This document shows, piece after piece, positions 7,648-18,564 of a stretch of 18,571 nt of DNA. The notes under the pieces are model-generated. The model worked only from the letters and a program-made list of their open reading frames with translations, ran no database searches and was not told the DNA's origin. The translations under genes were made by a program, and so were the position numbers. This stretch comes from an uncultured Mycoplasmataceae bacterium. Lineage in GTDB: Bacteria; Bacillota_I; Bacilli_A; Mycoplasmatales; Mycoplasmoidaceae. Position 1 is the first letter of the stretch. Every line of letters begins with the position of its first letter. Location of the stretch: NCBI GenBank assembly GCA_949289925.1, contig CASEPW010000048.1, positions 1 through 18,571 of the forward strand. The letters run 5' to 3'.

Positions 7648-10600
7648 TGTCACAAACAGCAATTGAATTAGAAATAATTAAACAGAAATTGATTGATTCA
7701 AATGATGAATCATCTACTTTTAAAATTTTTCAAGAATCATTATTATCAATAGATATAGTTGAATTGTTTTATAAATTTTCGCAATACCAAACTCCAATTC
7801 AAGTTATTGAAGCATTGAATCAAGGTGATATTGTATTAAATATCAAATTGTCACAACTTGAAACTCCTAGATGAACACCATCAACAACATCATCATCTGA
7901 TATTAATGCAAAAATGAAAGTTGATTGTACAAATTGAGATACAATTTTCACTGCTTTACAAAAAGAAGCACAAGTTGCAGAATCTGATTCAGGTCATTGA
8001 TATTTAAAAATTGGTTTCCCAATTTTAAGAGGTTATTTTCTTGGTTCAGGTCAAGAACAAACAACTGTTTTTAACGCTCCATTATTTTTTGCTAGAGCAA
8101 CAATAAAATATACATCTATTGATGATTTAGTATTAACTATTGAAGGTAGAAATTTTGATATCAACCCTTCTATTGCAACAGTTGCTTCAATTAAGAAAAA
8201 AATGCTTTTTGATACATTGTTATTTGGTCCTATAGATCATATCGATATTGAAGAAATAGTTAAAGGATACGCAAGAATTGGAATTAAATTCGATACTCAA
8301 GCATTAAGCATGCCTTTTGATAGATGTTTGTTTGCAGCTGATCAACAATTAATAAAAAGTTTACAACAATTTAATGTTGATGCAATGTTAGTTCCTGCTA
8401 TTACAATCGGTTTATATGATATTTATTCAAATGCTATTTTTTGAGATTTTAACCATATTTTACAAGTTGACTCAGAAACAATGGGGAAATTACTTGAACC
8501 AAAAACAAATTTAATGTTTAATTATAAAAAATTCTCTGATGATTTTAGAACTAGTGATATATATTTATTTTCAATGGTTGATATCATTCAACAACTTTGT
8601 GTTGGTAGAGCATTGAGTGGTAATACATTAATTCAAGGTCCTCCAGGGACAGGAAAATCTGAAACAATTTGTAATATTTTAGTAAACATTGCATTAAATA
8701 ACAAAACTGCATTAGTTACTTCTTCTAAAAAAACAGCTCTTGATGTATTAGTTAATAGATTAGGAGATTACTCTCCTATTGCATGTCACATGGTGACAAA
8801 AAGAAAAGAAGTAGAATATTTTTATAAACAATTTGAAAAAATTTATCATAGATTTATTGAAATAAGATCTCAAATGGAAGATGAACCTATTGAAGAAGTT
8901 GTTAATAGAGTTACAAGTGAAAAATTATTTGAAGATACATACAATGATTATGAAATTACTAATAAACTTTATCACACAAAAGTTGTATTTAGAGAAAAGG
9001 AATATTTAATTAAAGATCTAATTTCCTATGCTAATATTGAAGATGTTGCTCTTTTAGAACAAAATAATGTTAAAACAAGACAAGAAGCAATTGATTTTAT
9101 TATTTCATATGCAGATCAATATGATAACAGAGAACAAGTTCCTTCTGTTGGTTCTTCATTAAAAGCTTTTAGAGATTTTGTTCATCAAATTAATCCTACT
9201 TTAAATATTGATGCAGGATATATTCAATCATTATCAAAATTCGTTAAGGATTATGAAGGATTTGATCAAAGAATTGTTATTGCAGCATATATTTTAAACA
9301 ATACTTCAATTGATTACAAAGAATATGATGCATTAATGAATGCTGTTGATGCACCAAATCCAGATTACTCTATTTTCACAACTAGACAAGCTAATTGAAT
9401 TAAAGCAGTAAAGTCATTTGATTTTTATTATTTAATTGATATTTTGAATGAGTTTGATCAAATAGTTGAATTAAATATTGCTAAGAAATTTGAAGTACCA
9501 ATGGATTTAAGATTATTTGCAACATGATATATTTTTGTTAATCCAGAAATTAAAACATATTTAAAAGAGTTTGTTATTAAAGAAAACAAAATTGAAGATA
9601 AAACAGATATGTATCTTAATAGAATTGAAGCTTCTGTTAAAGAAACCAAAATGCTATTAAATAGATTAATTTTCTTGAAGTTTATTGATACTATTAAAAA
9701 ATATGGAAATGAATTTTCAACAATCATGAGACAAGCAACAGCTTACAATCCTAAGCCATCAGCTGCTACTATAAAAGCTAATTTTGAAATGTTGAGAAAT
9801 TTATATCCTATTCATATTTGTGCTATTGATGATATTTCAAATGTTATACCTTGTGAAGCAGGAATGTATGATTACTATGTTTGTGATGAAGCTTCTCAAG
9901 TTGAATTAGAAAAAGCATTACCATCAATGTATCGTGGTAAAAGATATGTAATTTCTGGAGATACAAAACAACTACAACCTACTACAGTTTTTAAACAAAA
10001 AGTAGAAATAAAAACTTCTGTGTCTGCAAATTCAAAATATGCACAGGATTTAGATGATGCAATTAAAGCTACATCAATTATGCAATATTATGAATCAAGA
10101 GCAGCAACAAACGTTATGTTAAATTATCATTATCGTTCAACATTCGCTGAATTAATAGATTTCTCTAATCAAGTTTTCTATGAAAAAAATCTAAAATTGG
10201 TCTCTAAATCAGTACCATTTGAAAACCCTATTTTAATTCATAAAGTAAAAGGTTATTGAAAAAATTCACAAAATATTGAAGAAGTAAATGCAGTGTATGA
10301 AAGAATATATGAATTATCAAATACTGCAGATTATGAAAAAACATTAGGTGTTATTACTTTTAATGCTATTCAACAAGCAGCAATTCAAGAAAAGATTTTA
10401 AAATCAACTTCACCTAGAGTTAAAGAATGATTAGAAAGAAAATCTCCTGATGGATCGAATATTGGTATTTTTGTCCAAAATATTGAAAATGTTCAAGGGG
10501 ATGAAAGAGATATTATTCTTTTCTCAATAGGTTATGATAGAACTGTATCAAATTATGGTTCTTTATCAACACAACCATCAGGTGCTAATCGTATTAATGT

Positions 10601-11231
10601 TGCAATTACTAGAGCAAGAGATAGATTAGAAATTTTCCAATCAGAAGAACCTAATATGTATAAAGGTACTTCATCAGTTGCGAAAGGTCCAAAAGTTTTA
10701 ACTTCTTGAATTAGATGGGCAAATAATACATCAAAAATGTGTGCAAATAAAAAAGTGGATTCATCTACTTTACCTCACTTTGTTTCATTAGTTGATGAAC
10801 AAATATATCATTACTTAAGGGAGTATTTACCTGAAGAGTACAACATTATGTATAACCAAATGCAAGGTACATTCTTTGTTAATTTTACAATTTTAAAAAA
10901 TGTAACACCTGTAGCTGCAATCTTCACTCAAAGAGGTGATTGAAAAACAGCTGGTAAATTTAGAGAAGAATATATTTATAGAAAATTATTTTTAAGAAAT
11001 AGAAAATGATTATCATTAGACTTGTCACAATTAGGTTGACAAATAGATGAAAATTATAAAGAAAAAATTAACAAATTCTTAGAAAAAGTTAAATTATTTA
11101 ATGATGAAGTTGAAATTGATTTAGAGTCATTAACAAATAATCAAACATCAGCTACAGTAGATGAAGACTTTAGTGATGAAACACAAAATGACGAAGAAAA
11201 TAACCAAGAACAAAATAGTGCTGAACAATAA
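7647..11231 (+). CDS. DUF4011-type superfamily 1 helicase with degenerate nuclease-like C-terminus
   Basis: A 1194-aa predicted ATP-dependent helicase of the UPF1/Dna2-like group (AAA_11/AAA_12). An N-terminal DUF4011-like region (about 100-200) contains WYLKIGFPIL, then APLFFARATI and F-D-I-N-P-S-I. Helicase motifs are complete: Walker A QGPPGTGKS at 330-338, motif Ia around TALVTSSKKTA, motif II DEAS at 747-750, motif III SGDTKQLQP from 770, motif IV NYHYRS, motif V VQGDERDI at 949-956 and motif VI NRINVAITRARDR at 981-993. Residues about 1042-1132 match the layout of a Vsr/MTES_1575-type nuclease fold, but the usual acidic and lysine residues are missing. The tail is acidic and Gln/Asn-rich. 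AAGGAG precedes the ATG, which overlaps the previous stop by one base. No membrane segment is present; membrane tethering would need its operon partners. Whether DNA or RNA is the substrate cannot be told. From memory, M. genitalium MG140 is also a large helicase and may be related; this was not verified. Confidence 0.92.
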
Positions 11232-11233
11232 AT

Positions 11234-11893
11234 ATGAAAAAAACTAATCAACCATTTTACTATCATGATTTTAAAAAAATATCTTATGTAGTATGACAAA
11301 GAATACTACCTGATTTATTAAATTATCATTCACTGTTATCTGATTTTGAATGAGTAGATGAAATGGATGAAAAGTATATGCAAATAAAAACATATTTAGA
11401 TCATTCAGGAATTTTACCAGATGAAGCTAAAGAAGAATCAATAAAAGATACTATAAAATTGTTGCAAGAACAATTAAAGGAAGTAAAGTCTTTAAATTCC
11501 AATTCAGATATTTCAAAAGCTAGAATTAAAGAACTTGAAAATGAAATTGCAAAAAACAAAGATGAACTAGAGTTTTTCAATAAGTATATTAAAAATAATC
11601 CATGTTTATTTAAGGGTAAGGCTAATGGACAACAATATTTTTCTTCTAGAAAAAAAGCTTTAATTGTACAGGAAAAGATGGTTTTAAATTTAGTTGATGA
11701 ATTAAAATTTTCAAAAAAAATGTCATCAAAAAAAATAAAATCAATTGAAGAAAGAATAAATAGATTAGTTGATATAAAAAATTTTGATTTGAAAAAATTA
11801 TATAGATATATTAAGCCATATATTGATGTTATTTTAACTACTCCAGATAGTGGTTATGAGTTCTTACAAAAAAATCTTTTCCTAGATTATTAA
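11234..11893 (+). CDS. Coiled-coil protein, last gene of the operon
   Basis: A 219-aa hydrophilic protein of unrecognised family, starting two bases after the helicase stop with no clear Shine-Dalgarno, so translation is probably coupled. In-frame TGA codons encode two Trp residues in the first 45 residues (V-V-W-Q-R and F-E-W-V-D). A central coiled coil spans about residues 70-120 (leucine and charged heptads), followed by a basic region (K-K-M-S-S-K-K-I-K-S) and a helical C-terminal end. No signal peptide or transmembrane segment. The tight linkage suggests an accessory subunit of the helicase, which is inference from gene order. Confidence 0.82.
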
Positions 11894-11910
11894 AATTATT
11901 TTTTTTAATG

Positions 11911-11929
11911 ATATATACATTGTATATAT
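11911..11929. promoter_or_regulatory. Inverted repeat upstream of the surface-protein gene
   Basis: ATATATAC and GTATATAT form a perfect 8-base inverted repeat around ATT, 18 bases after the stop of the preceding gene. Its core TATATACATTGTATATA matches the repeat at 3043-3059 in 16 of 17 positions. It lies about 50-60 bases upstream of the likely -10 boxes of the next gene. It could be a shared operator, or a weak AT-only hairpin ending the operon; it is not followed by a good T run, which argues against an intrinsic terminator. Confidence 0.45.
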
Positions 11930-11979
11930 TTATAGAAATGAAAACAATAAATTTATAAAATCTAAAAAAAATGTTATCA

Positions 11980-11993
11980 TATAATTGTATAAT
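11980..11993 (+). promoter_or_regulatory. Probable promoter of the surface-protein gene (two overlapping -10 boxes)
   Basis: Two perfect TATAAT boxes lie at 11980-11985 and 11988-11993, 28 and 20 bases before the ATG at 12013. A second small inverted element, GTATA-ATTG-TATAC (11987-12000), overlaps the second box. No clear -35 is seen. Because these boxes lie inside the longest possible reading frame (ATG at 11971), the true start is more likely 12013. Confidence 0.55.
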
Positions 11994-12012
11994 TGTATAC
12001 TTGGTGCTTAGA

Positions 12013-15000
12013 ATGTTTAAAAAGAAAAAAACAAAAATTTTATCGATAATAGCTGGTTTGTCAACTGCAACTATTTTGTCAATTGCAGGAGTTTTATCGG
12101 GTGTTACATATAAATATAACTATAATAGACATTTAGAAACTACAGGTGAACATCTTGTTAATATTTCTAATTATTCTAGTCCTTTACCTAGAAATGCTGC
12201 ATTATTGCCACAAGTAAGTAAAGATGGAGCATATTTTACATTTGGTAATAACTCTACTTTTACTGATCCTAAATCAAATGATTCAATATATTTTGGTGAA
12301 CTTTATAATTTAGAAACGCCATCTAAAAATATTCCATATGGTGCAAGAATAATAAATTCTTCTTTATATAATAATGGAAAAAATGATCCAATTAAATATT
12401 TCTTAGCGGGTATTGATTCGACAATGTATGCAGAAGATTTATCATCATCTGAAGATAAACCACCATATATGCCTTCAGGTTTTTTTGTTTATCCTAATGT
12501 TAAAGATAATACTATAATTAATAAAGATTCTTTTAATTCAAATACACAATATGAAATATCTCTTAAAAACACACCTTATTCTTATTCTCATAATCAAGAT
12601 CTTTCAGATTTTAGATTAAAATCTACAGGTATTTATAGACCAAAATTAGGTGGTTGACCATCTAATTTTAAGAATACAAATGATTTATATGGTGTTACAA
12701 ATTGATCTCAATATGCAGGTGCTTCTTTCACAAACGCTAGAACATTTGATATAAAAGGTAATCCTTTATCTGATATAAACATTAATACAACAAGAGAATC
12801 TTGAGAATATTTTGATACAACAACTGGTGGATCTGTGATTAAATATAATGGTGTTTTTATTCCTAAAGAATGAGAAGTTTATGATCATAAAAAAGGAACA
12901 TCATCTCTTTATTTTGCAGAGAAAAATGTTAATAATTTTTCGAAACTTATTAAATTTTCATTTGCCAACTATCTTAATAATCAATCTACAGATGCATTCA
13001 ATATCAACTCAATTTCTATAACATTATCAGCCGAAACTACAAATATTAATATTGCAGGTTCAAGATATCAAAAAGCATACCCAGCTTTTCACTATCTAAA
13101 CGATGGTAATAGTAAAATTGTATCTGCTGGAATTTTGAATGATGCAAATTATCACTTATTTTTTTCTGGTAAAAAGGATACAAATTTTTCTTCATCAATT
13201 CCAACAGATTCTAAAGGTAGTTGAAGTTATGATGGTCTTTATTATGGTAACTTACAAGCTGCAAACATTACTTTTTCATTAACTCCTATGCAATGAATGT
13301 GAATGAATCCAAACACAAAAATTGCAGAACCAGTTCTTCTTTATGCTCCTTTACCTTATTCAGGTACAACTAAAATTAGAATAAGAGCTGACGTTGAAAA
13401 TGAAGATAAAAACTTTACACCTATTGATTATGTTACTAAAACATTATATGCAAAAGGTTCACAAAATGACTTTTTACCAAAAACAGATGATCAAGCAGAT
13501 TTTAGTGTTGAATTTATAAATGGTTATCCTGGTTCTGAATATGGATCAAGCAGTAAATTATATCTAAACAACGTTGCTGGAACAATTAGATGAGTATTTG
13601 ATCCAGTAACAGTTTTAAAGAATGGTTTAATTCAAAAATCAACTAATGATGATATAAAAGAAATAACAATTAATGGTTTTAAAAGAATACCAGGTGTTAC
13701 AAAAATAGCTGATTCAATTAATGTTCAATCACCATTTACTTTAGCACAAGATGTTGTTAAAGAACCTTATAGATATTACAAACTAATTTATGATTTAGCA
13801 ATAAGAAATCTACCAAATCCTGCTGAATTTTTAAATGGTGGAGTAGGTTCTTGAACTCCAACAACATTAGAAAATTTACAACAAGTTATGACAGTTACTG
13901 ATGTTACTTTTAATAATATTGGTGAACCTACTTCTGAAGGTTATGTTAATGGAGGTTATATTGAAGCTAATGTTTCATTAAAACTTTACTATAATGAACA
14001 TACAAACTTAATAACTCCTGATTTAAATAAACCTTCTGCACCAAAGAAGATTAGAATTGAAGGATTTAAGCATGTTGAACCTACTATGGTACCAAAAAAA
14101 GATATTTATGTTGGTGATCCAAACATAACTCCTTCACAAGCAATGGAACCTAATTATCAAGAAAGTGTTAAACAATCTATTGTTGATGGTATGTCAATGG
14201 AAGTTGAACCAACACCTGAAAATGATTTTAGAACAACAGAAGGTGGAACATTACCAGTAACTGATGATTCGCCAGATTTTTCAAAGAAAATTTCATTAAT
14301 TAATCCAATTCCAAACGATTTATATGGTTCATTAACAGTTACAGTAGTATTAAATCAATACTTTGCTGATGCTAGTCAAAATGGTCAATTAAAAACATCA
14401 GATTTTAAACCAGTTGAAATTACAATTAATGGTTATAAACAAGTTCAAGAAACTAGATTAAATCCATCAATTACTATTGATACAGATAAAACTGCAGAAG
14501 AAGCAGTAAATCAAAAATTTACTTCTGGCGGAACAAACCAATATCCTTATCTTCAATACTTATTAATGAAATATAAGACAGATGCTTTTGTTGGATTACC
14601 TGAAGGATTTAATGCTGGTTCAATTCAAATTGAATCTGTTGTAGCTAATAACCTTGAAGGAATTGTTTCTGCACAAGTTTCAGCATTTACATATTATGAT
14701 AATACAGGTAAATTAGTAGATTTAACTAAACCAGATGCATCAAATGCAGGTTTAGGTCCTAAACCACTAGGTGTTATTTTAATAAAAGGATTTAAAAAAG
14801 TTTCTGCAACTAAATTAAAAACTGAAGTTATTTCTGTTTCTAATAATTTAGAATTCTACAACACTTTAGCATCTCAAGTTAATGAAGTTAAATTAGCATC
14901 ATTAATTTATAACACTAGAAATGAATTATTTACATCTTATCCTGGTTTATACTTATCTGTTAATTCAATTCAAATCTTAGATGTTTATAAAGATAATTTA

Positions 15001-17004
15001 GATGGTTCAGTTTCAATTTCATTTGCTTTAACTAGATATTATGATGAAAAAGGTAAGTATATTGAAGCTGACGCATTTAAAGATCAATGATTATATTTTG
15101 ATGGTAAACAAAACCCTTCATTAAAAGTTATAGGTTTCACTCAAGTAAAACCAACTGAGTTTATAACAACTAAATTTGATGCAAGTTTTGTTCCTGAATG
15201 TACTGAATCTGAATTAAGACCTACTACAATATCTACTACTAATTTATCATCATTTACAAACTTCTTAAATACAAACAACAATTCAAATAATCCAATTTTT
15301 GGAGGTTTTGATAACTCAGCTCCTTATGTTATTCAAAAAGATAGTAGTAATGTTATTCAGTTAACTAATGTTGAAAGATCCGCTTGAGAAATTTTACAAT
15401 TATCTTCAAAAACTATTTTCCAAGTTAGCCCTACAGATTTAGCTTCATTTGTGTTAAGGGTATTCCAATATGCAGGTATGGAAAAATATGGTATTAACAT
15501 TAGAACTTCAGATATAGGAATAAAAATTTTATCTAATAGGAATCCAAATACAATAGTTAATAGTTCTAATCTTGCTTCTTATGAAAATGAAGATTGATAT
15601 AAAGGTTCATTAGAAATTGAAATTACTATTCAATTACAAGATGGAAATTGAAATAAAAAGATATCTTTTAATGGAGGTAAGGAACAAGGTAAAAATATCT
15701 TTAATAGATATATCCCAATCCCTGTTTATTCATCTTCAAACATTAATGATGAACAAAAAAATCTAGCAACATCATTCTCTGAAAGTGATATTGAACATTT
15801 TATATTCCAAAATATTGACCAAGTTTTAAATGGTTCATTTAATTCAAAAATTCCTTCAGGTAAACCATTAAACTTCTTAAATTACAATATGGAAATTTCG
15901 AATATTTTCTATAACAACAATAAAGGTGAAGTTTCAGTAGAATTATCAATAGATAACTTCTATTTACCTTCAGGAAACTTATCAATTGATCCTTCTCCAG
16001 AAGTAGATGGTGAAAATCCATCAAAAACTCTTAAAACTAATATTGTATTTACTGGATTTAAAAAACAAAAAGCTACAGAATTTAAAAATCAAATTAACTT
16101 AGTTGATGTTAATGCTACAATTCCTTTCAATTATGGTGAAGTTACTCAAGGTTCTGCATTATGAAGTTCATTTACAGCTGATAAATTCTGATCATTGTTA
16201 ACAAATCAAGTTGTTATAGATCAAGATTACGGACCACAACAATTCATTTATGAATTAATTATGGGAACAGGTAAATTATGAGGTGGTGCAACAACTCCTA
16301 ATACTGAAAGAATTTTATTAAATGATGCTGAAATCCCTACAACATTCTCTAAAGATGATATTATGTCATGAGATGTAAGATATTCTAACATCAATGGTAG
16401 ATTAGAGTTATCATTTGGAATTAGAAATTATTATGATTTATATGGAAATTTAGAAAGTAATATTATAAAAACTGTAATAGTTGAAATTTATGGATTTAAA
16501 TCTACAGGTTCATCAGCAATTGCAGGTGCTGAAATTGATAGTAAAGATTTCACAAATATATATATAAATGGTTCATATGATATTAGTGCGTCATTGACTA
16601 CTCCTGATTACATTGTTGAAAACATTTTATCTAAAACATCTGGTTTATGACCTGGAGTAGATGGTTCAGAAGATACTAATACTTTCGACTTAATTAGTAA
16701 AATTGATCCAAATAGTATTATCATTGTTTCTACAAACAATTCAAAAGGTGAAGTAAAAGCGTCATTTAGATTATTAGATGATGTTAAAATCTATGATAGT
16801 GAAGGTAATGAATTTACTTTATCAAAAAATTATACTTATAATTTAATTATTACAGGATTTGAATCTTCATTATTAATTTTTGTTGGTATTTCAATTTTAA
16901 TTATCTTTATATTATTCATTTTAATTCCAGCAATAATAATCATCATTAAAAAAGCAAGAATTAAATCAATGGCTAGAGGTAGAGTTTCAGATTATTTAAA
17001 ATAA
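12013..17004 (+). CDS. Giant surface protein with Lipoprotein_17-like repeats, anchored at both ends
   Basis: A 1663-aa predicted membrane-bound surface protein. A start at 12013 gives M-F-K-K-K-K-T-K followed by a hydrophobic segment at about 8-30 with no lipobox cysteine, so it is a signal anchor or a cleaved signal rather than a lipoprotein signal. Residues 31-480 are rich in Asn, Ser, Thr and Tyr, without a recognised domain. From about 480 onwards come repeated modules, each with a strand pair ending in Y-Y-x-x-x-G and then a closing I-x-G-F-K; they resemble the lipoprotein-associated type 17 domain (PF04200) common in mollicute variable surface proteins. A C-terminal transmembrane segment (about 1620-1645) is followed by a basic tail, so nearly all of the protein lies outside between two anchors. 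Numerous TGA codons are read as Trp (the first at 12655). It has its own promoter, no Shine-Dalgarno, and ends with TAA at 17002-17004. An adhesin or structural surface role is likely; the ligand is unknown. Confidence 0.87.
13330..16866 (+). repeat. Eight GFK-ending protein modules
   Basis: Module ends with the G-F/Y-K/T/E motif fall with the glycine at residues 555, 684, 807, 926, 1041, 1348, 1494 and 1615. Spacings are 129, 123, 119, 115, 307, 146 and 121 residues. Each is preceded by a strand pair such as GSLTVTVVLNQYF, GIVSAQVSAFTYYD, GSVSISFALTRYYD or GRLELSFGIRNYYD. The 307-residue gap probably holds one or two degenerate modules (around SLEIEITIQLQDG). DNA identity between copies is low. 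The left boundary of the first module is approximate. Confidence 0.75.
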
Positions 17005-17020
17005 TTTTTATACATAATAG

Positions 17021-17028
17021 TGTATAAT
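17021..17028 (+). promoter_or_regulatory. Probable rny promoter (-10)
   Basis: TGTATAAT contains a perfect TATAAT at 17023-17028, 51 bases before the rny ATG, in the 74-base gap after the surface-protein gene. A loose inverted repeat TTATAC-N8-GTATAA (17008-17027) overlaps it. There is no clear -35. Confidence 0.5.
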
Positions 17029-17078
17029 AAAAGCACACACAAAATAGAATGGTATTATAAATTATTTAAAGGATTTAT

Positions 17079-18446
17079 ATGCCAAATACAATATTATTAA
17101 TCACATTATCAATTTTCGCTTTTATAATTATATTATTATTTATAATATGTATCTTTTTGTATACAAAAAATAAAAAAAACAAAGAATCATCTATTAAGAA
17201 ACAATATGATGAACTAAATAAAAAATTAAATTTACAATCAGATGAATTGAATAATCAAATAATTGAATATCGTAATAAATTACTTGATTTGTCATCAAAA
17301 ACAGAGTTTGAAATTGAAAATGAAATAAAAAATAATTTATCACAACAACTAAAAAAAGATTTAGTATCTGAAATTAATCAATATAAAGATGAATTACAAG
17401 AAAATAAAAATAAAATTTTATATGAACTACTAGTTAATTCATATCAAAATATTTTAGAAGAAACTGTACATCAATCATCTTCATCAATAATAAAACTTGA
17501 TGATATCAATTTAAAAGGTAGAATTATTGGAAAAGATGGAAGAAATAAAAAAGTTTTTGAATATTTAACAGGCACAGATTTAGTTATTGATAAAGTATCT
17601 GAATATATTACTATTGCTTCATTAAACCCTATAAGAAGAACTATTGCAAATAATGTAATGATTGAGTTAATCAAAACCAAAAATATTGAGCCTGCAAAAA
17701 TTGAAACATTATTTGAACAAGAAACTAAAAAATTTAATGAAGAAATATATAATATTGGTAAAGATGTTTGTTTGAACAAATTGCATGTTAATGATCTAAA
17801 TGAAAAAATATATCCATATATTGGAAAATTAAATTTTAGAAGTTCATATTCTCAAAACATTCTTTCTCACTCATTAGAATGTGCATATATAGCTCAAAAA
17901 ATCGCTTCAATTTTAAATATTGATGAAAAGAAAGCAAAACTTGCAGCATTCTTCCATGATATAGGTAAAGCAAATGATTTTGAAATAGATATGAATCATA
18001 TAGATTCAGGTGTTGAAATAGCTAATGAATGTAACCTTGATGATTATATAAAAGAAGCAATATCTACTCACCATAATGAAGGAATAATTACATCAATTTA
18101 CTCTGAAATTACAAAAATTGCAGATGCAATTTCAGCATCTAGACCTGGTGCTAGAATTGACTCTTATGAAGAGTATATAAAAAGAGTAAATACATTAGAA
18201 AAAATTTGTAATGAATTTGAAGAAGTTAACTCATCTTATGTTATAAAATCAGGAAGACAATTAAGAATTATGATTAATCCTAAGAAAATCAATAATTATG
18301 ATGAACTTGAACTTTTATCATATAAGATCAAAGAAAAAATTGAAAATAATTCAGAAGTAGGTTCATATAAGATTAAAGTTATATTAGTAAAAGAAGATAA
18401 ATTAACATTTGAAACTTCTCATAATAAACAAATAGTATTAGAATAA
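17079..18446 (+). CDS. rny: Ribonuclease Y
   Basis: RNase Y is a membrane-bound endoribonuclease that starts mRNA decay in Firmicutes-related bacteria. The order is canonical: an N-terminal transmembrane segment (about 5-27), a coiled coil (about 30-125), a KH domain with GRIIGKDGRN at 147-156 (GxxG loop 151-154), an HD phosphohydrolase domain with His264, HDIGK at 293-297, His331/His332 and Asp350 as likely metal ligands, and the family C-terminal part containing SGRQLRIMI. At 455 residues it is shorter than the usual roughly 510-520; most of the missing length is in the coiled coil. AAAGGA at 17068-17073 is a good Shine-Dalgarno five bases before the ATG. It has its own promoter downstream of the surface-protein gene and is followed by a hairpin terminator. 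Confidence 0.96.
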   Translation: MPNTILLITLSIFAFIIILLFIICIFLYTKNKKNKESSIKKQYDELNKKLNLQSDELNNQIIEYRNKLLDLSSKTEFEIENEIKNNLSQQLKKDLVSEINQYKDELQENKNKILYELLVNSYQNILEETVHQSSSSIIKLDDINLKGRIIGKDGRNKKVFEYLTGTDLVIDKVSEYITIASLNPIRRTIANNVMIELIKTKNIEPAKIETLFEQETKKFNEEIYNIGKDVCLNKLHVNDLNEKIYPYIGKLNFRSSYSQNILSHSLECAYIAQKIASILNIDEKKAKLAAFFHDIGKANDFEIDMNHIDSGVEIANECNLDDYIKEAISTHHNEGIITSIYSEITKIADAISASRPGARIDSYEEYIKRVNTLEKICNEFEEVNSSYVIKSGRQLRIMINPKKINNYDELELLSYKIKEKIENNSEVGSYKIKVILVKEDKLTFETSHNKQIVLE

Positions 18447-18448
18447 AA

Positions 18449-18473
18449 AAATCCAACCAATTAGGTTGGATTT
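18449..18473. terminator. Bidirectional intrinsic terminator between rny and the tRNAs
   Basis: A perfect 10-base inverted repeat, AAATCCAACC and GGTTGGATTT, flanks the loop AATTA, directly after the rny stop. On the plus strand it is followed by TATTATTA. On the minus strand it ends in a run of seven T, so it is also a strong end for the leftward tRNA transcript. Confidence 0.85.
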
Positions 18474-18487
18474 ATTATTAATTTAAA

Positions 18488-18563
<76 letters not shown>

Positions 18564-18564
18564 A

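Noticed and set aside
7372..7662. Leftward open frame rich in Ile and Leu that looks like a membrane protein
   Set aside because: It is the antisense of the Asn/Asp/Tyr-rich repeat region of the two-TM coiled-coil gene; it has no start signal and reflects base composition.
9458..9727. Leftward open frame inside the helicase gene
   Set aside because: Fully inside a gene with complete helicase motifs; no Shine-Dalgarno and no recognisable product.
11971..12012. Longer N-terminus for the surface protein starting at ATG 11971
   Set aside because: The extra 14 codons cover two perfect TATAAT boxes, and the start at 12013 gives a typical lysine-rich signal sequence.
15839..16024. Leftward open frame inside the surface-protein gene
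   Set aside because: Short, antisense to a coding module, no initiation signals.
3393..17004. Apparent chain of broken genes and frameshifts across the operon and the surface gene
   Set aside because: All breaks are TGA codons in one constant frame. With TGA as tryptophan each gene is continuous, and conserved tryptophans fall at these positions.
3065..17004. Integrative mobile element or phage between recA and rny
   Set aside because: No integrase, transposase, terminal repeats or att-like duplication seen, and base composition looks like the flanking genes.
16991..17010. AT-only palindrome ATTATTT-A-AAATAAT plus T run over the stop of the surface gene, as a terminator
   Set aside because: The stem has no G or C and almost no loop, so it would be too weak; it may be chance in AT-rich DNA.
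17471..17779. Leftward open frame opposite rny
   Set aside because: Antisense of the RNase Y KH region, with composition typical of a shadow frame.
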